The notes: generated from the letters alone by a model not told the origin. A stretch of 37,235 nt of DNA from Tabrizicola soli (GCF_015999335.1 NZ_JAEACP010000032.1:1-37235); one strand, 5' to 3'; positions 1 to 8,667 are shown, counted from the stretch's first letter. Numbers and translations are program-made.

Positions 1-51
1 CGGCGTCAGCCGCTCCATCTGTTCGTCCGTAAGCCAGAAAAGGTTGCTCAT
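1..51 (-). CDS. IS427-group transposase, N-terminal 17 codons (partial)
   Basis: ATG at 51-49 reads MSNLFWLTDEQMERLTP and runs off the left edge. This is the characteristic start of IS5-family, IS427-group DDE transposases, which commonly have LTDEQW/ME-RL-P near the N-terminus. The rest of the protein lies outside the window. A C-terminal piece of the same type is at 37131-37235. Confidence 0.75.
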   Translation of the reverse strand, partial: MSNLFWLTDEQMERLTP

Positions 52-125
52 CTTCACCCCCGTCAGTTCGGGAGCTTGAATCATGCAGGCCGGGTCGCCT
101 CAAGCCAATCAATGGGTCCTGACCC
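1..125 (-). mobile_element. IS5-family (IS427-group) element, N-terminal end, cut by window start
   Basis: The minus strand carries the start of a transposase at 51 and, beyond it, a terminal inverted repeat at about 107-125. Read inward on the minus strand the repeat begins GGGTCAGGACCCATTGATT and is preceded by CTA. The element at 37111-37235 has the matching opposite end (GGCTCCAGACTCATTGAGT, also preceded by CTA), so both probably belong to copies of one element with a TA-type target. The exact boundary is inferred from this pairing. Confidence 0.75.
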
Positions 126-162
126 TAGAGAGCATGCGGCCCGCCCGCCGGACCGCAACAAC

Positions 163-231
163 CCGCCCAAGACGCCTTGCAGCCGCTGGAAGCGGATGGG
201 GTCTGTCGCAAGATTTGGGTCTGGACCGATT
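163..231 (+). pseudogene. degenerate IS5-family transposase scrap
   Basis: Frame 1 reads PPKTPCSRWKRMGSVARFG, which resembles the PPKTLYNRWKRMG..F.R segment of IS5-family transposases. No start, catalytic region or inverted repeat accompanies it. It lies just outside the end of the IS427-group element. From 126 to 326 I see nothing else coding. The assignment rests on one short motif. Confidence 0.4.
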
Positions 232-326
232 TGTCTGGAGGATCGACGGTTCCAGGGGAGGATCGACGCAATTATCGGCTTGCGTGGATCGATTCTTTCA
301 GGCGGTCGACCTACAGAGCCAGAAAA

Positions 327-1226
327 TCATGACTTTCCGTTGTGACGCAGCGCTTCGACGAGCAAGGAGAAGGCCTGAGTTGGCTGACGATTGCGTGGGT
401 AGTAGAGATGATAGCCCGTGTAGACACGGCACCAGTCATCGAGTACGCGAACAAGCTGACCCTCATTCAGATAAGGCGCGAGCTGGCTTTCCGGCAGGTA
501 GATGAGCCCGTGGCCGCCTAAGGCTGCATTTACGACCATCCTCCCCGAATTGAACACCAATTGTCCTTTGACACGGACGTTGATCCTCTGCCCTCCTTTC
601 TCGAATTCCCAGGCGTACATACCGCCATGGCGCGGAAGCCTGAGATTGATGCAATTGTGTTCGGTAAGTTCGTTTGGGGTATGCGGTGCGGGAAAGGATG
701 AAAAATAGTCCGGAGACCCGGCAACAGCCATTCTGATATCGGGTCCAACGCGAACTGCAATCATGTCCTTCTCGACAGTATCGCCAGGCCTGATCCCCGC
801 ATCGAAGCGATCCTGAACGATATCCACGAAGCCATAATCACTCGATACCTCGACATCGATATCGGGATACAATTTAATGAGCCCGGAAACAGCAGGCCAA
901 AGAATGGCTTCCGCCGTATATTCTGTTGCACTGATCCTGATGGACCCGGACGGCTTATCTCGAAGGTCGCCCAGTGCCTTCAATTCCAATTGAATCTCTT
1001 CAATCCGCGGAGCGATCACATGCAACATGCGCTCGCCAGCGGGAGTAAGCGAGACCCGTCTGGTGGTTCGCGTGAGCAAACGCAGGCCAAGACGGGCTTC
1101 CAATGCAAGAATGGTCTGGCTCAGGGCTGACTGGGATATGCCCAGGCGTTTGGCGGCCCTGGTAAAATTCTTCTCCTCCGCGACGACGATAAAGGTGGCC
1201 AGATCGTCCAGATGATGCTTCGACAT
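327..1226 (-). CDS. LysR-family transcriptional regulator (CrgA-like)
   Basis: A 299-residue DNA-binding regulator of usual LysR length. Residues about 5-64 form the winged helix-turn-helix (NFTRAAKRLGISQSALSQTI, then LEARLGLRLLTRTTRRVSLT). Residues about 90-295 are the periplasmic-binding-protein-like effector domain, with the CrgA-type opening LRDKPSGSIRISA. It is transcribed away from the short-chain dehydrogenase at 1376, the usual arrangement of a LysR regulator and its target. An inverted repeat of the T-N11-A type lies directly upstream (1229-1243). The effector is unknown. Start ATG at 1226 gives the standard LysR N-terminus. Confidence 0.92.
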   Translation of the reverse strand: MSKHHLDDLATFIVVAEEKNFTRAAKRLGISQSALSQTILALEARLGLRLLTRTTRRVSLTPAGERMLHVIAPRIEEIQLELKALGDLRDKPSGSIRISATEYTAEAILWPAVSGLIKLYPDIDVEVSSDYGFVDIVQDRFDAGIRPGDTVEKDMIAVRVGPDIRMAVAGSPDYFSSFPAPHTPNELTEHNCINLRLPRHGGMYAWEFEKGGQRINVRVKGQLVFNSGRMVVNAALGGHGLIYLPESQLAPYLNEGQLVRVLDDWCRVYTGYHLYYPRNRQPTQAFSLLVEALRHNGKS

Positions 1227-1228
1227 TT

Positions 1229-1243
1229 ATAAGATGCCCTTAT
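1229..1243. promoter_or_regulatory. candidate LysR operator, ATAAG-N5-CTTAT
   Basis: A perfect 5-bp inverted repeat spaced by 5 nt matches the LTTR T-N11-A box. It lies 3 nt upstream of the LysR start in the 150-nt divergent region shared with the SDR gene. Position and symmetry suggest autoregulation; binding is inferred. Confidence 0.45.
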
Positions 1244-1375
1244 CAAGCCTATCACATTATAGCATCTAGTCGAACAGTTTGTCTCGCCCTATGTTGACTC
1301 CAAAGCAAGCTAACGGCGCGGAAACCACCGCCATGGCGGCATGCCAGGTAAAGACACATCGAAAAGGACAACGTG

Positions 1376-2113
1376 ATGGAACGCTTTCGCAATAAGGTTG
1401 CCTTGGTAACGGGTGGGCGCAGTGGCATTGGGCGAGCGATCGCCCGCCGCCTGGAAAGCGAAGGAGCCAAGGTGTTCACGGCTCAACGCGGCAAAGACGA
1501 CGAGTTCGAGAGCATTTCGGTGGATTTTGCGGATCCGAGTTCCGCGGCTGCCTTGGTTGAAGAGGTCGCAGGGCGTGCGGGCAGAATTGACGTACTTGTC
1601 AACAATGCCGGAATGATGCAGGAGGTGCTCGCCGAAGACATGTCATTGGAAGAGTGGGAGCGGAATATTACCGTCAACCTGACCACACCATTCATGCTGA
1701 TCAAAGCCGCGCTACCCCATCTGCGCGCCGTCGGTGGATCCATTGTGAACATCGGATCCACGGAAGGCCTGGGTTCAAACCCCAAACATGCAGCATATTG
1801 CGCATCCAAAGCCGGCCTGCATGGGCTGACCCGCGCAATCGCCATAGATCACAGCCCGGAAGGTGTCCGGTGCAATGCTGTAGCACCCGGCTGGATCGAT
1901 ACGGACTTGAACATGGATTTCATCGAGAGCATGCCGGACCCGACTTCGTTCAAGGCAGGGCTGGGCAGGATTCATCCTGTCGGACGGACTGGAACGCCCG
2001 AAGAAGTGGCAAGCCTCGTAGTTTGGCTGGCCTCGGAAGAGGCCGGGTTTGTGACGGGCCAGGTCTGGACTGTCGACGGCGGACGAATGAGCAAGCTCAG
2101 CCTTCCAGGCTGA
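1376..2113 (+). CDS. SDR-family NAD(P)-dependent oxidoreductase
   Basis: A 245-residue classical short-chain dehydrogenase. The cofactor motif TGGRSGIG is at residues 12-19, NNAG at 76-79, the catalytic Ser at 128 (IGSTE) and the YCASK Tyr/Lys pair at 141/145. PGWIDTD and the C-terminal VTGQVWTVDGG are family hallmarks. Absence of the usual Arg immediately after TGG and the Asp50-containing VDFAD do not fix NAD versus NADP. AAGGA at 1364-1368 is spaced correctly for ATG 1376; a GTG directly before it (1373) is less likely. It is the probable target of the divergent LysR. The substrate cannot be told from sequence. Confidence 0.93.
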   Translation: MERFRNKVALVTGGRSGIGRAIARRLESEGAKVFTAQRGKDDEFESISVDFADPSSAAALVEEVAGRAGRIDVLVNNAGMMQEVLAEDMSLEEWERNITVNLTTPFMLIKAALPHLRAVGGSIVNIGSTEGLGSNPKHAAYCASKAGLHGLTRAIAIDHSPEGVRCNAVAPGWIDTDLNMDFIESMPDPTSFKAGLGRIHPVGRTGTPEEVASLVVWLASEEAGFVTGQVWTVDGGRMSKLSLPG

Positions 2114-2114
2114 G
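2096..2114 (+). terminator. stem-loop overlapping the SDR stop codon
   Basis: A perfect 8-bp stem (CTCAGCCT / AGGCTGAG) with a 3-nt loop contains the TGA at 2111-2113. No T-run follows, so it may act as an mRNA 3' end stabiliser or weak terminator. The convergent gap 2115-2390 holds nothing else I recognise. Confidence 0.45.
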
Positions 2115-2390
2115 ACTCCGATCGGTCGATAGTTTGGCAGCACTGGTGTAAGCGCCGTCCTGACTCCACTTCTTGCTGAATCCAAAGCTGCGATGCGCCG
2201 TCGCGTGAAGATTTGCATGGAAGATCTTAATTGGCAGCCGGTCGGGAGCGCCATGGGGAGGCCGTTGGGTTTGTGGAACTCCGGCGGCTCGGCCGCATCC
2301 AGTCGTGCAAATCGTTGACCATCGGGCGCATCACGCGCCAACCCGGACGTCGCGCCAGTTGCGCTTGTCGGAAATACAAGAGGTGGCCCA

Positions 2391-3299
2391 TTAGACCGAG
2401 AGTTTGAATGCCTCTCGGATCCAACTGATGAACGCTTCTCCGGCAAGTGTTGGCCGTCTTGTAGCCGGGGTTGCAAGGTAGAATGATCTGCGCTTGATCG
2501 GTTCGGCCAGGACAGGTTGAATCAATTTCCCGGATGCAAGGAACGCCTCCATCAACGGCGTGCCGATCAGGGCAAAACCCTGACCATCCAGCACGGCTTG
2601 GACCAGGTTCGTGTAGGTGTTGACGGTGATCCCCCCCTTCAGGCGGAAATCCTTTCGTCCATGAATTTCGAACCAGTTCTGCCAGCGGGTCTGCTGGTCG
2701 TAGGGACCGTCAAGATGGATCAGCGGGAGGGTTTCCAGGTCCTCAGGGCGCAGTGTGCGGCCTGGCGCAATGAAGTCGATCGAGCAGGTGGGCGCGATGA
2801 TTTCCTGCTGAAGATACTCATAGTTTACATCCATGGTGGGCGGCGCGCCATATCTGATCGCGATATCAATGCTTTCCTCGGCAATATCCAGATACCGATC
2901 CGAGACGACAAAGCGCAGGTCGATTTCCGGGTACTGATGGCGGAAGGTCCCGATCCGCGGCATCAGCCAGTAGGTGGCAAAGCCAGTGGTCGCCGTGACA
3001 ACGAGGATATTGCTGTCAGGCTTGCCGACAATGTCGGCGGTGGCGCGAACTGCTCTCTCCAGGGATGCCACGATCTCGTCATGATAACGCTTTCCGACAT
3101 GGGTGAACGACAGTGACCTATTCTCGCGGTGGAACAACAACACTCCAAGATAGGTTTCCAAGGCCTTGATCTGCTGACTTACGGCGACACGCGTCACGTT
3201 CAGTTCCTCAGCAGCTCTTGTGAAACTCATCAGTCGACCTGCCGCCTCGAAGGTGACGAGGAGGTTTGGCGGCGGCAAGATGAAGCGAAGCCTGTGCAT
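2391..3299 (-). CDS. LysR-family regulator (GcvA-like)
   Basis: About 302 residues. The N-terminal helix-turn-helix reads LPPPNLLVTFEAAGRLMSFT then RAAEELNVTRVAVSQQIKAL, the GcvA subgroup signature (LPxLxxLxxFEAAxRhxSFt..A). The rest is a two-lobed effector domain with VVTATTGFATYWLMPRI at its start. I chose ATG 3299 because it leaves the typical 10 residues before the HTH; a GTG at 3335 or ATGs at 3329/3326 would add 9-12 residues. It lies downstream of, and in line with, the AraC-type regulator (83 nt gap), so it may be co-transcribed with the amine operon. Target unknown. Confidence 0.88.
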   Translation of the reverse strand: MHRLRFILPPPNLLVTFEAAGRLMSFTRAAEELNVTRVAVSQQIKALETYLGVLLFHRENRSLSFTHVGKRYHDEIVASLERAVRATADIVGKPDSNILVVTATTGFATYWLMPRIGTFRHQYPEIDLRFVVSDRYLDIAEESIDIAIRYGAPPTMDVNYEYLQQEIIAPTCSIDFIAPGRTLRPEDLETLPLIHLDGPYDQQTRWQNWFEIHGRKDFRLKGGITVNTYTNLVQAVLDGQGFALIGTPLMEAFLASGKLIQPVLAEPIKRRSFYLATPATRRPTLAGEAFISWIREAFKLSV

Positions 3300-3381
3300 A
3301 CCACGCTCATAGCCGTCCCGGGCCATCATTTCCACGGAGTTATGCTGCAGGTCACGGGTTCGCCACCAGACCGGCGAGGCG

Positions 3382-4374
3382 TTAGTTCAAGGTCGTGCGA
3401 TGCGCGTGCGGCGATCGGCCGAAATGGGCACGAAACAGTCTGCAAAAATGCGAAGGGGAGGCAAAACCAGTGGCAACCGCGACTTCGGTGACTGAAAGTT
3501 CGGTCTGCACGAGGAGGTTGCGAGCGCGATCGAGCCGCATCGCATTGAAATAGGTCTTCGGGGTGGAAGACAGGAACTTCTTGAACAATCTCTCCAGTTG
3601 GCGCGTCGAGATCCCAAGTTCTTGGGCAATCGTAACAGGCGAAACCGGCTCTTCGATGTGCTTTTCCATGATGGCGATTGCCTTCACCAGCGGCCCGCTG
3701 CGCATGCCGTGGCGCGACTGGATAGAGACACGCTGAGCTGCACTTTCTTCGCGCACCGCGTTGTAGACCATCTGGTCTGCCACCAATGTGGCAAGGTCTT
3801 CTCCATGCGTCTGCCGAATCAAGTGCAGCATCAGATCGGCCACGGCCGTGCCGCCGGCTGCGGTCAGGATTCTCTCATGCGCGACGAAGACAGTGCGCAC
3901 TGGCCGAACCTCAGGGAAAGTTTCAGCAAAGATGTCGTGGTACGCCCAGTGCACCGCCACGTCCATCCCGTCGAGGAAACCGCATTTCGCAAGGGCATAG
4001 GCCCCGGCCCCAAGCCCTGCCAACGGCGTACCAGCGGCGCGTTCGCGCCTGAGATAGGCCTGAACCGCCGGCGGCAACACCTTTCGTACGTCATTGCCGG
4101 TGATCAGCATTAGACGCTCGGCGCCTCGTGTACGCTCAAGCCCGCAGTCCACATCCAGCCTGCAGCCGTTGGACGCCATGACTGGCTGGCCATTCTCGCT
4201 GGCAACAGTCCAGCGAAAGAGAGTCTCGCCGCTCACCAGGTTCGCCAGGCGTAGGGGTTCGACGGCGCAGCAAAAAGCCAGGTGCGAAAACTGCGGCAAG
4301 AGCAAAAACACGAAATGCGACGGCTCGTTTTCTTCGGGGCGCGAATTGAACTCTCTTGTTCGAAGGAGGGTCAT
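3382..4374 (-). CDS. GlxA/GbdR-type AraC-family regulator with DJ-1/PfpI-like sensor domain
   Basis: 330 residues. About 18-195 is a class-I-glutamine-amidotransferase-like (DJ-1/PfpI) domain (FVFLLLPQFSHLAF; AGTPLAGLGAGAYALAKCG, where the usual Cys elbow is lost). About 225-328 is an AraC double HTH (PVTIAQELGISTRQLERLFK; SVTEVAVATGFASPSHFCRL). This architecture is that of GbdR (glycine betaine), CdhR (carnitine) and SouR (sarcosine). GGAAGG sits 9 nt before ATG 4374. Its position after ProW, in the same direction as a methylated-amine gene set, makes it the likely pathway activator. The ligand is inferred from context only. Confidence 0.9.
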   Translation of the reverse strand: MTLLRTREFNSRPEENEPSHFVFLLLPQFSHLAFCCAVEPLRLANLVSGETLFRWTVASENGQPVMASNGCRLDVDCGLERTRGAERLMLITGNDVRKVLPPAVQAYLRRERAAGTPLAGLGAGAYALAKCGFLDGMDVAVHWAYHDIFAETFPEVRPVRTVFVAHERILTAAGGTAVADLMLHLIRQTHGEDLATLVADQMVYNAVREESAAQRVSIQSRHGMRSGPLVKAIAIMEKHIEEPVSPVTIAQELGISTRQLERLFKKFLSSTPKTYFNAMRLDRARNLLVQTELSVTEVAVATGFASPSHFCRLFRAHFGRSPHAHRTTLN

Positions 4375-4437
4375 ACAAGGAAACCTTCCATTGAAGGGAA
4401 TACTCGAGCGCCAATGGGATCGGCTTTACAGGTCGGG

Positions 4438-5376
4438 TTATTTTGCAGCATGGCGAAACTTGGCGAGGGGTCGATAAAAGGCACCGACGGGCCCGGTCTC
4501 ATACCATTTCCGATGACCCCGGTCTCGGGCAGATACTCCAAAGCTTTGCGAGACCCGGTCGATCATGACGGCCAAGCAGACAATGCCAAGCCCCCCGACA
4601 GTGGCGATGCCCATGTCCAGACGACCGATACCCCGCAGGACCATCTGGCCCAGACCCGTGACCGAAATCATCGAGGAGACCACACTCATCGCCAGTGCCA
4701 TCATGATGGTCTGGTTCAACCCGGCCATGATGGTCGGCGCTGCCAGCGGCAGCTCGATCTTCAGCAGGGTCTGCCGGCGGCTTGCGCCGAAGGCGCGCGC
4801 GGCCTCGACCATGTCGGGCCTCACCTGGCGGATGCCGAGATTGGTCAGGCGCACCACCGGGGGAAGCGCATAGATGAAGGTGACGATGACCCCCGACACG
4901 TTGCCGATCGAGAACAGCATCACGACGGGGACGAGGTACACGAAGGACGGAATCGTCTGCATCAGGTCAAGGATCGGGCGCAGGATCAGCCAGAACCGAT
5001 CGCTTCGCGCGGCATAGATTCCGAGCGGGATGCCGATGAGGGCGCAGAAGATCACGCAGGTCAGCACGATCGACAGCGACGTCATCGCCGGTTCCCATGC
5101 GCCCATCAGCCCGATGGCCAGCATCGAGGCCCCGGCGATCAGAGCGATCCTGCGGCCGCCGGCCTGCCAGGCGACCAGCAGGATGATCGCGTAGATCAGC
5201 AGGTCGGGGGCGCCGGTCAGGGCGCCTTCGAACCCGCGAAGGACCAGATCGAAGGGCACCTTGATCGCCTGAAAGATGTAGCGGATGTTCTCCACGACGT
5301 ATTTCAGCGTCGCCTCAATCCAGTCGCCAACCGGCACCCATTCTGTGTCGAAGATGTTGTAGAGGTCCGTTTTCAT
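4438..5376 (-). CDS. proW: glycine/proline betaine-type ABC transporter permease (ProW/ChoW family)
   Basis: 312 residues from ATG 5376, which lies 4 nt after the ProV stop and has GAGGG overlapping that stop. An upstream in-frame start (5448) would lie inside proV and is rejected. The N-terminal 45 residues are soluble; several hydrophobic helices follow (LLIYAIILLVAW, LIAGASMLAIGLMGAW, LSIVLTCVIFCALIGIPLGI, FVYLVPVVMLFSIG). The cytoplasmic EAA loop is MVEAARAFGASRRQTLLKIE. ProW-family features include QTIPSFVYLVPVVMLF and GLGQMVLRGIGRLD. It forms the membrane channel with ProV and ProX for uptake of a betaine-like compound. Confidence 0.94.
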   Translation of the reverse strand: MKTDLYNIFDTEWVPVGDWIEATLKYVVENIRYIFQAIKVPFDLVLRGFEGALTGAPDLLIYAIILLVAWQAGGRRIALIAGASMLAIGLMGAWEPAMTSLSIVLTCVIFCALIGIPLGIYAARSDRFWLILRPILDLMQTIPSFVYLVPVVMLFSIGNVSGVIVTFIYALPPVVRLTNLGIRQVRPDMVEAARAFGASRRQTLLKIELPLAAPTIMAGLNQTIMMALAMSVVSSMISVTGLGQMVLRGIGRLDMGIATVGGLGIVCLAVMIDRVSQSFGVSARDRGHRKWYETGPVGAFYRPLAKFRHAAK

Positions 5377-5380
5377 GCGA

Positions 5381-6400
5381 CTACCCTCGCAGCGCGCGCA
5401 GCGCATCGGTGATGGTGATCTGCCCAACCGCAGAGCCGAGCGGGTCAATCACGGTCAGCGGCTGCTGGTCGGACAGGAATAGGTCAATGACCGCGTCGAG
5501 CCGGGAGCCGGTGGAAATGGTTTTTGGCGTGGCCTGGCGACCGTCAAGTGGTGTCATGATGGTTTCCGCCCGCACCAGCCCGATGCGGGAGATACCCTTG
5601 ACGAATTCCCGCACATAGTCGTCGCTGGGGCGGGTGACGATTTCCTCGGGCGTGCCGATCTGGACGATCTCGCCATCATTCATGATCGCGATGTGTCCAC
5701 CCATGCGGATCGCTTCGTCCAAATCGTGCGTGATGAATACGGTCGTCTTCTTCAGCTTGGTCGAAAGGTCCAGAAACTGATCCTGCAACTGCCGCCTGAT
5801 AAGGGGATCAAGCGCCGAGAAGGGTTCGTCCATCAGAAGGATTTCCGGATCGGCGGCCAGCGCGCGGGCCAGGCCGACCCGCTGCTGCATGCCGCCGGAA
5901 AGCTGGTCCGGGTAGTGGTCCGCCCAGCCCTCCAGACCCATCGCGGCCAGCGCCTTTTCCGCGGCGGCGCGGCGTTTCGGGGGTGAGAGGTCGCGCACTT
6001 CAAGGCCGAAGGCCGCGTTTTCCGCCAGCGTACGATGGGGCCAGAGCGCCATGTGCTGGAACACCATGCCGATCTTCTCGGCACGCAGCTGGCGCAGCTC
6101 GGTTTCGCCCATCCGGTCGACCCTTGCCCCCGCCACATGAATCTCGCCCGAGGTGGGGTCGATCAGCCGGTTGATGTGGCGCACGAGCGTCGACTTGCCC
6201 GACCCCGAGAGGCCCATGATGCAGAAGATTTCGCCGCGTTCGACGCTGAAGCTGACATTGCGCACCCCGAGCACGCAGCCGTACTCGTCGCGGACCTCTT
6301 CCTTGGAGAGGCTGCGCTCCTGCACCGCCCGCATCGCCTCGACCTGGCGTTTGCCGTAGATCTTCCACAGCGCGCGGCATTCAATCTGCGGGTCAGACAC
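5381..6400 (-). CDS. proV: betaine-type ABC transporter ATP-binding protein (ProV/OpuAA family)
   Basis: 339 residues from a GTG start at 6400, with GGAGA 7 nt upstream. Walker A GLSGSGKST at 63-71, Q-loop FQHMALWPH, signature LSGGMQQRV, Walker B ILLMDEPFSALDP and the H-loop TVFITHD are all intact. The long N-terminal extension (IYGKRQ...) and the D-loop text are typical of ProV rather than of general importers. The C-terminal 70 residues form a shortened CBS-like regulatory region (TGSRLDAVIDLFLSDQQPLT; GSAVGQITITDALRAL). It powers uptake with ProW and ProX. The 122 nt between its start and the flavoprotein stop contains no other gene. Confidence 0.95.
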   Translation of the reverse strand: MSDPQIECRALWKIYGKRQVEAMRAVQERSLSKEEVRDEYGCVLGVRNVSFSVERGEIFCIMGLSGSGKSTLVRHINRLIDPTSGEIHVAGARVDRMGETELRQLRAEKIGMVFQHMALWPHRTLAENAAFGLEVRDLSPPKRRAAAEKALAAMGLEGWADHYPDQLSGGMQQRVGLARALAADPEILLMDEPFSALDPLIRRQLQDQFLDLSTKLKKTTVFITHDLDEAIRMGGHIAIMNDGEIVQIGTPEEIVTRPSDDYVREFVKGISRIGLVRAETIMTPLDGRQATPKTISTGSRLDAVIDLFLSDQQPLTVIDPLGSAVGQITITDALRALRG

Positions 6401-6522
6401 TGGCAGTCTCCGATCTCGGGCAGGCGAAAGGTGGTCTTGACATCGGGGTCCTCCATTCGCCTGTCATTGGTCTGTCCGGCATTGGGTCGGCGTAGTCCAT
6501 GCTGGTGTTTGTCCGGCAGGAG

Positions 6523-8592
6523 TCAAAGGGTCGCGCAGAGGCGCAGCGAATCCAGAATGGCCGCGTGGATGTTGCGGCTGGCGATGGCATCACCCACCCG
6601 GTAAAGTTCGAACTGGCCCTTCCCGGCACGGATCGGCTGCGGCGCGCTGGCGATCAGGGCGTCGAGATCGGTCACGCCATCGTTGACCGAGGCCGAGCGC
6701 AGGTCGCGGTACAGCCCGTCAAGGGGCAGGGTGCCGCATTCCACGATCACCTGCGAGGCGCGCAGCACCTTTTCTTCCAGCGTGACCTCGTTGACGAAGA
6801 CAGCTTCAAGTTCGTTGCCTGCGCGCTGGACGCGGCGCAGATGGTGTTCCATCAGCATCGGCGTGTGAAGCTGGTGCATCCGGCGCTTCCAGCCGAACCT
6901 TTCGCCGTAGACCAGATCCTGGCCCATCTGGACATCGAGCGAAACCAGCGTCGTCGCCTTGTCCTGGTCGCCTGCCATTTCGGCGCACAGAAGGGCGGGA
7001 TGGCGACCCGTGCCGTCATAGATGATCGAGTTGTCGCGGAGCGCCACGTCCTTGGTCAGGATGTCCCAGACGCTGGTGCAAAGCTCTGCCCCCGGAAGCC
7101 AGCCGAGGTCGGGCATCCCGCCCGTCGCGATGATCACCACATCGGGATTTTCGGCGCGGACTTCGTCGGGTTCGACATAACGGTTGAGGCGGACCTCGAC
7201 GCCAAGGCGTTCCAGTTCGGCCTCGCGCCACTGGACGATGCCGAGCAGATCCTTGCGCCACGATCCCTTGGCGCCCAGCAGGATTTGGCCGCCCAGTTCG
7301 CGGGCCGCTTCGAACAGGACGACATGGTGGCCGCGTTCGGCCGAAATGCGCGCCGCCTCCAGCCCGGCGGGGCCGCCGCCGATGATCACCACCCGGCGCC
7401 CCGGCGCTTCTGCCTGGGCTGCGTGATGGGGCAGTTTCGCCTCGCGTCCCGTGGCTGCATTGTGCAGGCAGGCGGGCCTGTAGCCCGACATGCAATGGGT
7501 GGCGCCGATGCAGGGGCGGATCCGGTCCTCCTGCCCCGCCGCAAGTTTGCGGACCAGATGCGGGTCGGCGATATGGGCGCGGGTCATGCCGACCATGTCA
7601 AGCAGCCCCTGGCGGATGGCATAGCGTGCCGAGGCCACGTCCAGCACGCGCGCGGCGTGAAAGACCGGCAGCCCGACCTCGCGTTTGAATGCGCCCACTT
7701 GTGTCACCCAGGGGGCAATCGGGGAATCCATCCCCGGCATACTGTCGCGGGCCTGTCCGCGTTCGGTATCGGCCCGCCCGTAGGTAGCGTTAAAAAAGTC
7801 GATCCCGGCTTCGGACTGCAAGAGCTGCGCGGCGGCGATGCAATCATCGAGCGACAGCCATCCCTCGCCGCCCTCTTCGACCGTCAGGCGCATCCCCACG
7901 ATGAAATCGTCGCCGGTCTGGCGGCGGATTTCCTGATGTACCAGGATCGGAAAGCGCATCCGGTTTTCCAGCGAGCCGCCGAAACGGTCGGTCCGCTTGT
8001 TCATGGCGGGCGACATGAACTGCCCGATCAGGTGGCCCGCGGCCAAGGTCTCCAGACCGTCGAGTCCGCCTTCCTTGCAGCGCCGCGCCGCCGCGCCGAA
8101 CGCCTTTACGACGCGGGCGATGTCATGGTCGTCCATTTCCTTTGGAAAGCTGCGGTGCAGGGTTTCGCGGATAGGTGAGGGCCCGATGGTCGGCAGCCAG
8201 TTTCCGGCATAGGGTTCGCCACGCCGCCCAAGATGGGTGATCTGGCACATCAGCGCCGCGCCCTGGCTGTGCATCCGCTGCGAGAATTGCTGGAAATATG
8301 GGATGATCCGGTCATCCCCGACGTAAAGCTGCTGGAAGACCGAGGGCGAATCCGGCGCGACGTTGGAGGACCCGCCGAACATGCTGAGGCTGATCCCGCC
8401 GGCTGCCTTTTCCTCGTGGTAGCGCTGGTAGCGTTCGGCGGGCATCCCGCCTTCTTCCAGCCCGCAGGCGTGGCTGGTACTCATGATCCGGTTGCGCAGG
8501 GTCAGGTGCCTGATCTTCAGGGGTTCAAGCAAGGGATCGCGGCGCGTGGAGTGAACGTCGGCTTCGGCCAAGCTGTTGGTCGGGCTGGTCAT
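6523..8592 (-). CDS. DgcA/trimethylamine-dehydrogenase-type flavin oxidoreductase
   Basis: 689 residues in two parts. About 20-385 is an Old Yellow Enzyme-type FMN barrel (PLKIRHLTLRNRIMSTSHAC; GHLIGQFMSPAMNKRTDRFG, with the conserved NKRTDxFGGSxENR run). About 398-689 is an NAD/FAD-type two-dinucleotide-binding region (VVIIGGGPAGLEAA). Length and order match trimethylamine dehydrogenase, dimethylglycine demethylase (DgcA) and stachydrine-demethylase relatives. The linking Fe-S motif is C361-x2-A364-x2-C367-x7-C375, so the second Cys of the classical four is Ala. Its place between proX and proV suggests oxidative demethylation of the imported amine. The substrate (dimethylglycine, proline betaine or other) is inferred. 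Confidence 0.88.
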   Translation of the reverse strand: MTSPTNSLAEADVHSTRRDPLLEPLKIRHLTLRNRIMSTSHACGLEEGGMPAERYQRYHEEKAAGGISLSMFGGSSNVAPDSPSVFQQLYVGDDRIIPYFQQFSQRMHSQGAALMCQITHLGRRGEPYAGNWLPTIGPSPIRETLHRSFPKEMDDHDIARVVKAFGAAARRCKEGGLDGLETLAAGHLIGQFMSPAMNKRTDRFGGSLENRMRFPILVHQEIRRQTGDDFIVGMRLTVEEGGEGWLSLDDCIAAAQLLQSEAGIDFFNATYGRADTERGQARDSMPGMDSPIAPWVTQVGAFKREVGLPVFHAARVLDVASARYAIRQGLLDMVGMTRAHIADPHLVRKLAAGQEDRIRPCIGATHCMSGYRPACLHNAATGREAKLPHHAAQAEAPGRRVVIIGGGPAGLEAARISAERGHHVVLFEAARELGGQILLGAKGSWRKDLLGIVQWREAELERLGVEVRLNRYVEPDEVRAENPDVVIIATGGMPDLGWLPGAELCTSVWDILTKDVALRDNSIIYDGTGRHPALLCAEMAGDQDKATTLVSLDVQMGQDLVYGERFGWKRRMHQLHTPMLMEHHLRRVQRAGNELEAVFVNEVTLEEKVLRASQVIVECGTLPLDGLYRDLRSASVNDGVTDLDALIASAPQPIRAGKGQFELYRVGDAIASRNIHAAILDSLRLCATL

Positions 8593-8641
8593 GACGGATC
8601 GGGTCCCGGTCGATGTGCGGAAATGTCAGAATGAGGAGTCG

Positions 8642-8667
8642 GGTGGGGCGATGCGAACCGCCCCACC
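8642..8667 (-). terminator. stem-loop between proX and the flavoprotein gene
   Basis: A perfect 9-bp stem (GGTGGGGCG / CGCCCCACC) with an 8-nt loop lies 22 nt after the proX stop. No T-run follows on the minus strand. Such hairpins after binding-protein genes commonly raise the level of the binding-protein mRNA relative to downstream genes. Confidence 0.6.

Noticed and set aside
4282-5412. 376-codon plus-strand frame opposite proW
   Set aside because: Arg/His/Gln-rich antisense shadow of a membrane protein gene.
6499-8178. 559-codon plus-strand frame opposite the flavoprotein gene
   Set aside because: Antisense shadow of a clearly recognised gene; low-complexity His/Asp/Arg-rich text with no domain.
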